Shown here: in pieces, positions 54,097-62,828 of the stretch
Layout: each line of letters begins with the position of its first letter
Position numbering within the stretch: position 1 is the first letter of the stretch
Source of the DNA: Nitrospiraceae bacterium
Lineage (GTDB): Bacteria > Nitrospirota > Thermodesulfovibrionia > UBA6902
Length of the DNA stretch: 64,000 nucleotides
Assembly (NCBI GenBank): GCA_003599025.1
Contig: QZIL01000064.1
Coordinates: 1 to 64,000, forward strand
Direction: 5' to 3'
Position numbers and translations under genes: made by a program
Notes under the pieces: generated by a model
Told to the model about the DNA's origin: nothing
The model's database searches: none
The model's input: only the letters and a program-made list of their open reading frames with translations

Positions 54097-54759
54097 TCAC
54101 TGGAGCCGAACTCCTTTTAGCCACCTGCTGTATGCGTAATCAAGGATATCCCTTTTAGCGTCATCGTTCAGGCCCATGATCTTCACACCAGCCAGACATC
54201 TGTCCCTGACCTCCGTTTTCCAGACAATCTCTCCTGACACATGAGTACAAGTATTGTTACCGGGGAGTTTTATTCTGTATTTTACAGGCCCCTTTGAAGA
54301 AGGCATGAAATGTTCTGAGATAAAACTGAAGCCCCCACATCCAAAGTCTATTGTCACTCCATATATGTGATTATGCCGGGCATCACCGGCAATACTGAAC
54401 TTCAGGTCAAGGTGCACATCTATTCTCATAAATTCCCTTCTGCCGAACATCCGCGAACTATTGTTATATATCCGGTATGGTGTCAGTTGATCAAACTTAC
54501 AGATATTCTCGTCTTTGCATACTTTCCTCAGAAAATCACAATTCAAACATGAGAATTCCCTTGCATATGCACCCGAAATCCTCCCTGCCGCAAACGTCCC
54601 CGCAATTGCCCAGCAGATACGACCGCCATTTATGCCGTTGTAAAGTCCCGAGCATGATATTGCTGTAGTGGCTGGACAAACCCCTGTCTCTCCGGCCCGG
54701 CTTCCACCCGGCTCCCTGCCGCATTTATTGAACTCCCAGCAATTCTGTCTGTCTCCCAT
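54097..54759 (-). CDS. Two-CW domain and PilZ protein
   Basis: A 220-residue protein. The N-terminal ~75 residues form a cysteine-rich two-CW module (NCWEFNKCGREPGG, then RICWAIAGT, then FSCLNCDF), likely a zinc-ribbon or iron-binding domain. The C-terminal half is PilZ-like: REFMRIDVHLDLKFSIAGD, then TIDFGCGGFSFIS. The DxxxGG pattern fits c-di-GMP binding. A second two-CW protein with a GGDEF domain lies at 63152, suggesting a shared sensing input (inference). No membrane segment. Confidence 0.78.
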   Translation of the reverse strand: MGDRQNCWEFNKCGREPGGSRAGETGVCPATTAISCSGLYNGINGGRICWAIAGTFAAGRISGAYAREFSCLNCDFLRKVCKDENICKFDQLTPYRIYNNSSRMFGRREFMRIDVHLDLKFSIAGDARHNHIYGVTIDFGCGGFSFISEHFMPSSKGPVKYRIKLPGNNTCTHVSGEIVWKTEVRDRCLAGVKIMGLNDDAKRDILDYAYSRWLKGVRLQ

Positions 54760-54944
54760 TTTACCCTCCCTGTAAGAGAATAAAATCCCAATCGATACCC
54801 TCTTAACTACTGTTTATCACTAAACAGGCTGTGCGTCAAATTGAAAGACCTAATGGCATTATAAATCATACCGTGAAGGGGGATGCGCAGTAATTGCACT
54901 GGCTGCAATGAGAATGTACAATAAATATAGCTTCGACAGGTGCG

Positions 54945-55529
54945 ATGAAAACAGGCGTTCTCATACATAGTTCAATGAATCCAAATCCTCAGGGCAAAGG
55001 TATTATACCGGTCCTGAATGACGTTGCATCAAGCCGTCCTCAGACAGCTGTTCCACCCAAAAAGATCGATCAGATCGCTGGAGAACTCTTCACATCAATG
55101 TTCGTGCTCGAAAGCGAGTTTGCGTTCAAACCTGTCATTGGCAGGGAGTACTATCTCTACCGGAAAGACAGCCGGTTCCGTTTAACGCTCGTCAGCCCTG
55201 AGCAGTGGCCCGGTGAACTGTTCGGCCGGTTTATCGGCAGATGCATGCTGGAAAGGGACATTACCTGGACCCTTGAGATGGATGAACAGGCATCAATGGA
55301 CCAGCAGCTCAACCGGCTTATTCAGGAGAAAAAGCGGGCATTTGAGCATGCCCTCGAAACTGCCGGACAACTGGGAGATGTCCTGCCTGTCTACTGCGCC
55401 TCTCTTCCCTACTATCAGAGACTATTCGCATCCGCGCTCGCCGGATCTCTCGGTATATCAATGCAGCTCAGCGGTATTAAGGACCTTACATACAGTGAAG
55501 CAAAAGGGCTGCTGGAGGACCATACGTAA
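54945..55529 (+). CDS. DUF2452 protein
   Basis: A 194-residue soluble protein of the DUF2452 family, which has no known function. The N-terminal SSMNPNPQGKGIIPVLNDV signature is clear. Further conserved parts are FVLESEFAFKPVIGREYYLY, then TLVSPEQWPGELFG and DITWTLEM. No signal peptide or membrane segment. It is isolated, bounded on the right by repeat-rich DNA. The start has only a weak ribosome binding site. Confidence 0.8.
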   Translation: MKTGVLIHSSMNPNPQGKGIIPVLNDVASSRPQTAVPPKKIDQIAGELFTSMFVLESEFAFKPVIGREYYLYRKDSRFRLTLVSPEQWPGELFGRFIGRCMLERDITWTLEMDEQASMDQQLNRLIQEKKRAFEHALETAGQLGDVLPVYCASLPYYQRLFASALAGSLGISMQLSGIKDLTYSEAKGLLEDHT

Positions 55530-55607
55530 AGACGATAGCCACGCTGTAATCGAATTGTATCCAAGTCAAAAATCTGTCGTCATTGACCCGAAAACACCTT
55601 AAAGGAT

Positions 55608-55715
55608 GTCATTCCGGCCTGTCTGTGCCCGATGTTTGGGTATCCGGAATCTTTACTCATACGATTCCCGACGCGCGGAGCCTGTTCCGACTTGTTCGGG
55701 GCACGCGGGAATGAC
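55608..55715. repeat. Dispersed palindromic repeat (GTCATTCC family), copy 7
   Basis: GTCATTCCGGCCTGTCTGTG at the left, CGATTCCCGACGCGCGGAGC inside and GCACGCGGGAATGAC at the right end. Confidence 0.8.
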
Positions 55716-55734
55716 AATCTGTGCTGCTTTACTA

Positions 55735-55860
55735 TTATAATGCCGAATCATTTTCACGGGATTGTTATCGTAAATGCCGGCAATATCTGCAGGGGCGTAT
55801 TGCAATACGCCCCTGCACTCCTGCGTCTTAATGTATGTTATAATCAGCCGTCATTACGGG
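55735..55860 (+). pseudogene. Fragment of a REP-associated (RAYT, Y1-type) transposase
   Basis: The frame reads IIMPNHFHGIVIVNAGN then RGVLQYAPAL. MPNHFHGI is the HUH histidine motif of IS200/RAYT transposases. Only about 40 residues remain: the N-terminus, catalytic tyrosine and rest are absent, and a GGGGCG palindrome sits inside. It may be the remnant of the gene that once spread the local repeats. Confidence 0.6.
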
Positions 55861-55922
55861 GACACGGGCTGCAGCAATTCCATATTTTCAGCGATAAGGG
55901 GAGGATAAAGCGTACCCCCTCT

Positions 55923-56043
55923 ATCCCCCTTAACCTAAGGGGGAAGAAATGCAGTCCCCCCTCTTAGATTAAGAGGGGGAAAGGGGGAGTTATGAGATTT
56001 ATTATATAACCCATCCCAGCCTCCCCTTATATAAGGGGAGGGG
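55923..56043. repeat. CCCCCTT/AAGGGGG palindromic repeats left of DUF559
   Basis: Two or three tandem units, for example ACCCCCTCTATCCCCCTTAA and CCTAAGGGGG, followed by CCCCCCTCTTAGATTAAGAG. The same kind of repeat flanks the DUF559 gene on its right (56408-56588). Confidence 0.7.
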
Positions 56044-56054
56044 AGTTATGAGAA

Positions 56055-56438
56055 ATGAAATACCTTCGTAATGATCCGACATTAAAGCAAAGGCGGCGGG
56101 AGTTAAGGTCTAATCAGACCGACGCGGAGAAGCTTTTATGGATGAAGATCCGCAAGAGGCAATTTTGCGGAATGAAATTTTTTCGGCAGTACAGCATAGG
56201 CCCTTACATCCTGGTTTTTTATTGCCCCGCATTTAAGGTTGCCATAGAATTAGATGGTGGACAGCATAATCAGCCGGACAATAAACAATATGACGCATTT
56301 CGTTCGGAATACCTGAAGGCTCATGGTATAGAGGTGATGCGTTTCTGGAATCATGAGGTGTTGAATAATATAGAGGGAGTATTGACCAAGATACTGGAGA
56401 AAGTAACCCATCCTTCCCCCCCTTACCTCAAGAAATAA
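56055..56438 (+). CDS. DUF559 endonuclease-like protein
   Basis: A 127-residue DUF559 protein of the very-short-patch-repair (Vsr)-like fold. Conserved parts are LRSNQTDAEKLLWMKIRKRQ, then FRQYSIGPYILVFYCPAFKV and AIELDGGQHNQPDNK (E-L-D-G-x-x-H catalytic-type motif). It would be a DNA nuclease; its cellular job is unknown. The C-terminus THPSPPYLKK is encoded by the flanking repeat and differs from the expected family end. It sits alone in repeats, which is common for this family, and GGGGAG precedes the ATG. Confidence 0.82.
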   Translation: MKYLRNDPTLKQRRRELRSNQTDAEKLLWMKIRKRQFCGMKFFRQYSIGPYILVFYCPAFKVAIELDGGQHNQPDNKQYDAFRSEYLKAHGIEVMRFWNHEVLNNIEGVLTKILEKVTHPSPPYLKK

Positions 56439-56588
56439 TCCCCTCAATCCCCATTAACTTAAGGGGGAAGAAAAGCAGATAACCCCTCCTCACCTTAGCT
56501 CAAGAAATAACCCCTCCCTACCTCCCCTTACCTTAAGGGGAGGTAAAAGCACCCCCCCTCTTAAGTTAAGAGGGGGCAATGGGTGAGT
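56408..56588. repeat. CCCCCTT/AAGGGGG palindromic repeats right of DUF559
   Basis: CCCCCCTTACCTCAAGAAAT, then CCCCTCAATCCCCATTAACT and TAAGGGGG, and CTTAAGTTAAGAGGGGG at the end. It overlaps the last codons of the DUF559 gene. Confidence 0.7.
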
Positions 56589-56772
56589 TATTTACATCTT
56601 TCTCCCCATTCATACGATAGATTCACCGTTTTACTTTCTAAATATTTCCAATTCTCCATGCGCCGGGGCCATAGACAATACCCTTATCTTTTGCCCGGCC
56701 AAACAGGACGTGACCGCCCCGAATCCTTTCCATAGGGGCGAACGGCCGCTCGCACATGCTTTTCCAGGATGC
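56589..56772. other. Short gap with a GGGGCG palindrome
   Basis: 184 bp without a supported gene. TAGGGGCGAACGGCCGCTCG at about 56735 is a diverged GGGGCG palindrome, the third in the window. Confidence 0.5.
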
Positions 56773-56970
56773 CTAAAACGGCTCTTTCTCCTTCCCTTTG
56801 GCCTTCCTCTCCGACACCACAAGCCAGCCATCCCACTCACCAGCGGGAAGAAGGTCAAGCTTTATCGATTTCTTTCCGTCTTCCTTCACAAACATGACAC
56901 CCACCCTTTCCCAGAGTGTCTTCCCCTCATTCTCAGACTTCTTCCATAATAAATCGTAAATTTTGCTCAC
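56773..56970 (-). CDS. Small conserved hypothetical protein
   Basis: A 65-residue protein of unknown function (SKIYDLLWKKSENEGKTLWE, then RVGVMFVKEDGKKSIKLDLL and PAGEWDGWLVVSERKAKGKE). It has a probable beta-sheet core and a Lys/Glu-rich tail, and no cysteine. The pattern of similar small proteins (W-R-V-G followed by a KLDL-P and a WDGW motif) makes it look like a real family. GTG at 56970 has GGAGGGA 6-7 nt upstream. No partner in the neighbourhood. Confidence 0.65.
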   Translation of the reverse strand: MSKIYDLLWKKSENEGKTLWERVGVMFVKEDGKKSIKLDLLPAGEWDGWLVVSERKAKGKEKEPF

Positions 56971-57230
56971 GCCATGTCCCTCCGTTCATTTTTTTGTGCA
57001 GCAGAAGTGAATATAAAATTAATCCGAAATAAAAATCACCTGTCAGAAATGACAGTGAACTATGCTGGGAAGATACTATATTGATCTCTTTCATGAGTCT
57101 CTATGTGTCTTTTGATATTCAGAGCGATTCAAACCTTCATTCTCATAAGCTAATCCGACACACTTCAAAAGTCGCTATGTTTTATTTCTCTCTTTGCATT
57201 GTCCACAACACGGCGGACATCGCTTAAGCA
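56971..57230. other. Non-coding gap
   Basis: About 260 bp without a gene I can support, between two minus-strand small genes. A short palindrome CTGTCAGAAATGACAG is near 57042. Confidence 0.5.
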
Positions 57231-57389
57231 TCAGCGCCCCAGGGGGTTAGTTGCGGAGCAGTTGCAAGAGCCTTTTTTCTTCTCAGCCTGTATCCGTTCC
57301 ATAATCAGGGAATGGCCGTGATTCTGCTGAACATCTTTTATTATGTCTGCCTCAGAATACCCGAAGCAGTAACAGATCAGCTTTTTCAT
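57231..57389 (-). CDS. Small BFD-like [2Fe-2S] protein
   Basis: A 52-residue protein: MKKLICYCFGYSEADIIKDV, then QQNHGHSLIMERIQAEKKKG and SCNCSATNPLGR. C6, C8 (CYC) and C42, C44 (CNC) form a CxC...CxC pattern, and GHSLIMERI and NPLGR are typical of BFD-like/CopZ-N [2Fe-2S] domains, which bind an iron-sulfur cluster. It is a likely electron-transfer or metal-handling partner; no reductase is next door. The ATG overlaps the stop of the small upstream frame (ATGA, 57386-57389). Confidence 0.8.
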   Translation of the reverse strand: MKKLICYCFGYSEADIIKDVQQNHGHSLIMERIQAEKKKGSCNCSATNPLGR

Positions 57390-57538
57390 ACACTGAATAT
57401 TTTAGCAGAATTGGAGTCTGACCCGGGATCCAGTTTAATCAGGGGCTTCCCGTCCTCTTTTTCAAGGTATAACATATTGAGTTGAACCACTATATTTATT
57501 TCATTTTTCATCTGCAGGAAAGAATATCCAATATTCAC
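57386..57538 (-). CDS. Small hypothetical gene coupled to the BFD-like gene
   Basis: A 50-residue frame, MNIGYSFLQMKNEINIVVQL then NMLYLEKEDGKPLIKLDPGS, starting GTG at 57538. AGGGGGA lies about 9 nt upstream. Its stop codon overlaps the start of the BFD-like gene (ATGA), which argues that it is translated. It has no motif I recognise; it could be a partner or an upstream leader peptide. Confidence 0.45.
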   Translation of the reverse strand: MNIGYSFLQMKNEINIVVQLNMLYLEKEDGKPLIKLDPGSDSNSAKIFSV

Positions 57539-57617
57539 CTACCCAATTCCCCCTGTTTATGTTATATTGTTACTGGTCCTGTAATACCGGGCCATATCTG
57601 ATTTAAGGGGACATGCA

Positions 57618-59147
57618 ATGCTATCAAAGATTCTCAGCGCCACATTAATTGGTATTGATGCGCATACCATCGAGGTAGAAGTCGACATTACCAGTAAGGG
57701 CCTGCCTCACTTCTCCACTGTCGGGCTGCCGGACGCGGCAGTCAAGGAGAGCAAAGACAGGGTAAGGACCGCGCTGAAGAATACGGGTTTTAATTTCCCT
57801 CTAAAACAGATAACCATAAATCTGGCACCAGCTGATATCAAAAAAGAAGGCTCCGCATTCGATCTCCCGATTGCAATAGGCATCATGGTTGCGGAAGGTG
57901 TCATCGAACCCGATGCGGTAAAGAGTTGTCTCATCTCAGGCGAATTATCACTTGACGGAAGGATAAAGCCAGTAAGGGGCGCACTATCCATGGCGCTCAG
58001 GGCGAGGGATGATAAGCTCAGAGGCCTGATACTTCCCCGCCAGAACGCCAAAGAGGCGGCTGTAGTGGAAGGGGTGTGCGTGTATGGTTTTGAGAGCCTT
58101 CCAGAACTTATCGAATTCTTTAAAGGAACCAATGGTACCGAACCGGTACATGTAGACATATCTGCTGTTATGAGGGAAAACTCTGTGTATCAGGATGATT
58201 TTGCTGATGTAAAAGGACAGGAGCATGTAAAAAGGGCAATCGAAGTCGCAGCCACAGGAGGTCACAACATGCTGATGATAGGCCCTCCCGGTTCAGGAAA
58301 GACAATGCTCGCAAGGCGAATACCCACGATACTGCCTGAGATGACATTTGAAGAGGCATTACAGACAACCAGGATCCACAGCGCAGTAGGCCTTCTCAAT
58401 CACGGACAGCCCCTCATTGCTACACGACCCTTTCGCTCACCGCATCATACATTATCTGATGTCGCCATGGTCGGCGGAGGCGCTGTACCGAAGCCGGGTG
58501 AAGTGAGCCTTACCCATAACGGTATCCTGTTCCTGGATGAATTACCGGAATTTAAAAGGAATGTCCTTGAAGTCCTGAGACAGCCACTGGAAGACGGTCA
58601 CGTAACCATCTCAAGAGCACTGTCATCCATTACATATCCGGCATCCATTATGCTTGTTGCGGCCCTTAACCCATGCCCCTGCGGATACCTCGGGGACCCC
58701 CGACATCAATGCACATGTTCGCCCTTTCAGATACATCGTTACAGACAGAGGGTTTCAGGGCCTCTGCTTGACAGGATAGACATACATATAGAAGTCCCTG
58801 CCGTACCATATAAGGACCTTTCAAAAGACCACTGCGGCGAGACCTCAGAACGTATTCGCGGACGCTTGCAGAGGGCAAGACAAATACAGATAGAAAGATA
58901 CCGGGAAGACAGTATTTATTCAAATGCAAAGATGCGCTCAAAGCACATAAAAAAATATTGCCTTCTTGATCCGGATGCCCGGACTATTATTGAAACAGCT
59001 ATGTATAAACTAGGTTTGTCCGCGAGGGCCTATACAAGGATAGTAAAAGTCAGCAGGACTATTGCGGACCTGGCCGGCGCTGAGAATATAAGCGCAGAAC
59101 ATATAGCGGAGGCCATTCAGTACCGTACACTGGACAGGGCACTATAA
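57618..59147 (+). CDS. comM: ComM/YifB family Mg-chelatase-like AAA+ ATPase
   Basis: A 509-residue AAA+ ATPase of the ComM/YifB family, which helps branch migration during natural transformation or recombination. The N-terminal lon-protease-like domain (IDAHTIEVEVDITSKGLPHF) is followed by Walker A in GPPGSGKTMLARRIP (near residue 222), Walker B LFLDELPEF, and the C-terminal ChlI domain (SARAYTRIVKVSRTIADLAG). ATG at 57618 has AAGGGGA about 6 nt upstream. It is divergent from the BFD-like small genes. Confidence 0.93.
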   Translation: MLSKILSATLIGIDAHTIEVEVDITSKGLPHFSTVGLPDAAVKESKDRVRTALKNTGFNFPLKQITINLAPADIKKEGSAFDLPIAIGIMVAEGVIEPDAVKSCLISGELSLDGRIKPVRGALSMALRARDDKLRGLILPRQNAKEAAVVEGVCVYGFESLPELIEFFKGTNGTEPVHVDISAVMRENSVYQDDFADVKGQEHVKRAIEVAATGGHNMLMIGPPGSGKTMLARRIPTILPEMTFEEALQTTRIHSAVGLLNHGQPLIATRPFRSPHHTLSDVAMVGGGAVPKPGEVSLTHNGILFLDELPEFKRNVLEVLRQPLEDGHVTISRALSSITYPASIMLVAALNPCPCGYLGDPRHQCTCSPFQIHRYRQRVSGPLLDRIDIHIEVPAVPYKDLSKDHCGETSERIRGRLQRARQIQIERYREDSIYSNAKMRSKHIKKYCLLDPDARTIIETAMYKLGLSARAYTRIVKVSRTIADLAGAENISAEHIAEAIQYRTLDRAL

Positions 59148-59287
59148 GCAACGTCTACACCATATTGATATTCAAGATATTTTTGATATAATTTTATGAG
59201 AGATTTATTGTCTCACAGAGGGGAACAGAGGCTGCGGTATCCTGGATTGCTACTGTAAGTACACCAATTATTGAAGGGGACAATATA
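59148..59287. other. Short gap before the PAS-GGDEF-PilZ gene
   Basis: 140 bp between comM and the next gene, with no feature I can support. Confidence 0.4.
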
Positions 59288-60880
59288 GTGGACGAAGAAT
59301 ATAAGATGATTTTCAGCAAAATGGCACCGTTAGCTATATGTAATGCTATGGGCCAGGGCATCAGTATTACTGATACTGAATTCTCAATTCTCTATCAGAA
59401 CGATAAGCTCAAGGCGATCTTCGGTAATCATGAGGGGGAGAAGTGTTATACCGCTTACGCAAAGAGGGACCATGTATGCGATAATTGCCCGCTGGCGCTA
59501 TCATTAAAAGACAGAGGTGTTCATACTGCTGAATTGGCCATAAGCAGGGGAGCAGAACATTCATATTTCGATATTACAGCTTCCACTTTTATAGTGAAAA
59601 CTGGTGAGATCATGGCAGGGATGGAAATATTCAGGGATATTACCGGCCAAAAACACATGGAAGCCAGTCTCCGCGAAAGTGAAGAACATTTCAGGGCCAT
59701 CTTTGAAAGTTCCCTGGTCGGGATAGTATTTGCTGACTCAGAAGGCAGATTTATTCAGACAAATCCGGCATTTCAGAAAATGGTCGGTTTTTCAGAGGAA
59801 GAACTGTCAGAGGGATTCATTCATATCACACACCCGGATGATGCAAAAGAAAGCCTCAAGCTTTTTCAGGACACGGTCAGCGGTAAATCTGTTTTTTTCA
59901 AGACTGAAAAACGCTATTTCAGAAAAAACGGAACTGTTATGTGGGGGAATATCTCTGTCACTGCAATCAGGGACCGGGAAGGCAAATTCAGGTACAGTAT
60001 AGCAATAATTGAAGATATATCTGAACGGAAAAGGATAGAAGACAAACTCCAGGCCGCTGCTGTCACCGACGAATTGACCGGTCTCTTTAACAGACGCGGT
60101 TTCTTTACTCTTGCTGAACAGCAGGTTAACGTGGCGGACCGTCTTAAGAAAAAGATGTCTCTCCTTTACCTGGACCTTGACAACCTAAAGGTCATAAATG
60201 ACGAACTTGGACACAAAACCGGAGATGAGGCCTTGTGGGATGCAGCAGGAATAATAAAAAACAGCGTCCGGAAGTCTGACATAATTGCGCGTATCGGGGG
60301 GGATGAATTTGCTGTTTTACTGACAGACCTTTCTGCTGCTGATACCGAAGCAACTGTTATCAGTCACCTTCATCGTAATATGGATGAGCACAACAAACAT
60401 TCCGGCCGAAGTTACAAATTATCTTTCAGTATCGGGGCTTCCCGGTTCGACCCTGATAATCCCTGCTCCCTGGACGGACTTCTTACGCAGGCAGACATAC
60501 TGATGTACAGGGAGAAACAGAGTAAATACAAAAACAATACGCCATATGAGACAGTAGAACGACGTAAAAACAAACGCATCACTGCAGAGGGCGCGTGGTC
60601 AGCAGAGATCCAGGGCATTGGAGAAGTCATGATAAGAGATATCAGCATCAGCGGTATATGCCTGCAGACCCCTCAAATGCTTACTGTGAATAAATTTCAA
60701 TATATAAGAAAAATCTGTTGTGGAAACACTAAAACCCCGGCCAAAGGTATCGTTATATGGTCTGCCCCGGAAGATCTATCAGACCCACTGTCCCAATGTC
60801 TTGCAGCCATTAAATTCATCGGACTGGACAACAGAGACAGGCGTGCCCTGGAGAAAATAACAGGAGGTCTTTCTCCATGA
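59288..60880 (+). CDS. PAS-PAS-GGDEF-PilZ protein, active diguanylate cyclase
   Basis: A 530-residue cytoplasmic signalling protein. Two PAS domains (about 10-120, with CYTAYAKRDHVCDNCPLA giving a cysteine-rich input that might bind heme or iron; and 130-250, FRAIFESSLVGIVFADSEGR). The GGDEF domain (262-420) is complete: TDELTGLFNRRG, LYLDLDNLKVINDELGHKTG and the signature RIGGDEFAVLL at about 336-341. A C-terminal PilZ-like domain (RRKNKRITAEGAW, then RDISISGICLQT) can bind c-di-GMP. The enzyme thus both makes and senses c-di-GMP (inference). GTG start at 59288. Confidence 0.87.
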   Translation: MDEEYKMIFSKMAPLAICNAMGQGISITDTEFSILYQNDKLKAIFGNHEGEKCYTAYAKRDHVCDNCPLALSLKDRGVHTAELAISRGAEHSYFDITASTFIVKTGEIMAGMEIFRDITGQKHMEASLRESEEHFRAIFESSLVGIVFADSEGRFIQTNPAFQKMVGFSEEELSEGFIHITHPDDAKESLKLFQDTVSGKSVFFKTEKRYFRKNGTVMWGNISVTAIRDREGKFRYSIAIIEDISERKRIEDKLQAAAVTDELTGLFNRRGFFTLAEQQVNVADRLKKKMSLLYLDLDNLKVINDELGHKTGDEALWDAAGIIKNSVRKSDIIARIGGDEFAVLLTDLSAADTEATVISHLHRNMDEHNKHSGRSYKLSFSIGASRFDPDNPCSLDGLLTQADILMYREKQSKYKNNTPYETVERRKNKRITAEGAWSAEIQGIGEVMIRDISISGICLQTPQMLTVNKFQYIRKICCGNTKTPAKGIVIWSAPEDLSDPLSQCLAAIKFIGLDNRDRRALEKITGGLSP

Positions 60881-61109
60881 TAGTTTAGTGCTGAATGGTC
60901 CTGATATCACCAGAGGCAAAGAGGTAGCGACTATATTGTATAGAAGAGGACTCCGGTATCGCACTGCCTGTTTCACATGACTCTATACAAGCACATCTTA
61001 TTGTAGTAACATGGAAACTGAGGGGTATCGTGAACATTCATGTAGTTGCAGAGCAAACACCTCTATATATCAGCTGCATAGTTTAAATATAGTTGCAAAG
61101 GCGCTTTAA
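60881..61109. other. Gap between the two PAS-GGDEF-PilZ genes
   Basis: 229 bp between tandem paralogues with no gene visible and no repeat. It should hold a promoter for the second gene. Confidence 0.4.
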
Positions 61110-62828
61110 ATGAGTGACAAGAGCAGCAGGAACAAACAGCTCCTCGAAGAAGTGAAAGAGCTGCGCAGGAAGGTCCTGGAACTCCAGGACGCAGATATCA
61201 TACGGAAGCAGGCTGAAAAAAAGAGCCTGGAGTCAGACAGACAATACCGTACGTTATTTGAAAACGCAATTGACGCCATCCTGATTATCGACCAGGCTTC
61301 AGAAAAAATTATCGACTGCAATAATAAAGCCGCTGACATGAGCGGTTATTCTGTCAGAGAGCTCAAGACCATGACTGTTACTGAACTGTATCCTTCGGAA
61401 GAACAGGTCGTCATTTCAAAAATCTTCGGGAAAGTAGCGGAAAGAGGCTCTCTCTCCGGTATTTCCGGGGTCCGACTTCTGAGGAAAGACGGGGTGTTCG
61501 TCCCTGTTGAAATCAATGCAGCAGCCCATGAAATCGGGGGAGAGAACTGCATATGCGGAATGATAAGAGACATAACTCACAGGAAGAAAAATGAAGACAT
61601 GCTCAGAGAAAGTGAAGAAAAGACACGCGCCATGATAGATACGTCACTGGATGCCATTATCATGATGGACGGGAACGGGAGCATTTCTTATTTCAACAGG
61701 GCGGCCGAAAAGATGTTCGGTTTCAGGCAGAAAGAAGCAAAGGGGAAAAAACTGCACGACCTGCTGGTTTCAGGAGATGCCAGGAAGAAATACGAACAAA
61801 ACCTCCCGAAATTTGAGCAGTCAGGCCAGTGCCGGATTATCGGAAAGACACTGGAATTATATGCCTCAAAAAAAGATGGAACGCGGTTCCCTGTGGAAAT
61901 CTCGGTTTCTTCGTTTTATCTTCAGGGGAAGTGGCATTCTGTGGGCGCAATCAGGGACATCACACTTCGCAAAGAGCTGGAAGCAAAACTTCGCGAATTA
62001 TCAAGGACCGATGAATTGACAGGGCTTTTCAACCGTCGCGGTTTTGTTGATCTGTCATCACAACAGTACAAACTCGCAAACCGCAATAAAAGCGCACTGT
62101 ATCTTCTCCTGCTGGAAATTGATGATTTAAGGACCATAAACGAGAAATTCGGACACAAGTCGGGTGACAGGATACTGCAGGACACGGCAAAACTGCTCAG
62201 GGGGACATTCCGTGAATCAGATATTATCTCCCGCATCGGGGGTGATAAATTTTCTGTCCTCCTCATTGCGCCTTCCAGCTCGGACATTGAAAAAACAATC
62301 AACCGTAATATTGAAGACAATCTGAAGACCTACAACAGTCAGAAGGGCATCGTCCATGAACTCTCTTTCAGAACTGGAATCAGCCGCCTGGATCCAGCTG
62401 CTCCATACTCCCTTGACGAACTTATTGGCCACGCCGAGGCCCAGATGAATAAAAACAGGCGGGTGAAACCGGTAATTACGGAGAAGGCAGCAGGAGGCAG
62501 GAGGCAGTACGAACGCTTCACTAACAGCTATACCCTGAAAGGGAAATTCAATATAGAAGGAGATGTGTTTATCAGAAATATAAGTCTCGGCGGAATATGT
62601 CTGAGGACCTCCCGGTTGCTCCCGACTGAGACTGAATATACGATCAGGCTGATGGCCCCTCTTAAAAAGCAGATTACCCTGACCGGGCAGGTATTATGGT
62701 CCACATCAATTAAAGCCAGAAGGGAGGTGCTCTTTCCTGCCTTCGAGTCAGGACTGAAGTTTATTAATGTAAAGAACAGCATGAAAAAATCTCTGCAGAC
62801 GGTTATCTCACGGTTAATGGACTACTAA
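61110..62828 (+). CDS. PAS-PAS-degenerate GGDEF-PilZ protein
   Basis: A 572-residue paralogue of the preceding gene. An N-terminal coil (KQLLEEVKELRRKVLELQ) precedes two PAS domains (RTLFENAIDAILIIDQASEK, then AMIDTSLDAIIMMDGNGSIS). In the GGDEF domain the signature reads RIGGDKFSVLL: the catalytic Glu is Lys, and the metal-binding Asp region reads LLLEIDDLRTINEKFGH. It is therefore probably not a cyclase but may bind c-di-GMP or GTP as a receptor. The PilZ domain is at the end (RRQYERFTNSYTLKG, then RNISLGGICLRT). The ribosome binding site is weak. Confidence 0.85.
   Translation: MSDKSSRNKQLLEEVKELRRKVLELQDADIIRKQAEKKSLESDRQYRTLFENAIDAILIIDQASEKIIDCNNKAADMSGYSVRELKTMTVTELYPSEEQVVISKIFGKVAERGSLSGISGVRLLRKDGVFVPVEINAAAHEIGGENCICGMIRDITHRKKNEDMLRESEEKTRAMIDTSLDAIIMMDGNGSISYFNRAAEKMFGFRQKEAKGKKLHDLLVSGDARKKYEQNLPKFEQSGQCRIIGKTLELYASKKDGTRFPVEISVSSFYLQGKWHSVGAIRDITLRKELEAKLRELSRTDELTGLFNRRGFVDLSSQQYKLANRNKSALYLLLLEIDDLRTINEKFGHKSGDRILQDTAKLLRGTFRESDIISRIGGDKFSVLLIAPSSSDIEKTINRNIEDNLKTYNSQKGIVHELSFRTGISRLDPAAPYSLDELIGHAEAQMNKNRRVKPVITEKAAGGRRQYERFTNSYTLKGKFNIEGDVFIRNISLGGICLRTSRLLPTETEYTIRLMAPLKKQITLTGQVLWSTSIKARREVLFPAFESGLKFINVKNSMKKSLQTVISRLMDY

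Larger units (their letters stand above)
55530..56054. repeat. Repeat-rich region with RAYT fragment
   Basis: 525 bp packed with repeats: a GTCATTCC-family repeat (55608-55715), a RAYT transposase fragment (55735-55860), a GGGGCG palindrome (55790-55817) and CCCCCTT/AAGGGGG units (55923-56043). No complete gene. Confidence 0.75.

Noticed and set aside
56631-56858. A 75-residue frame on the minus strand
   Set aside because: It overlaps the small hypothetical gene at 56773 in another frame and a repeat, with no ribosome binding site.
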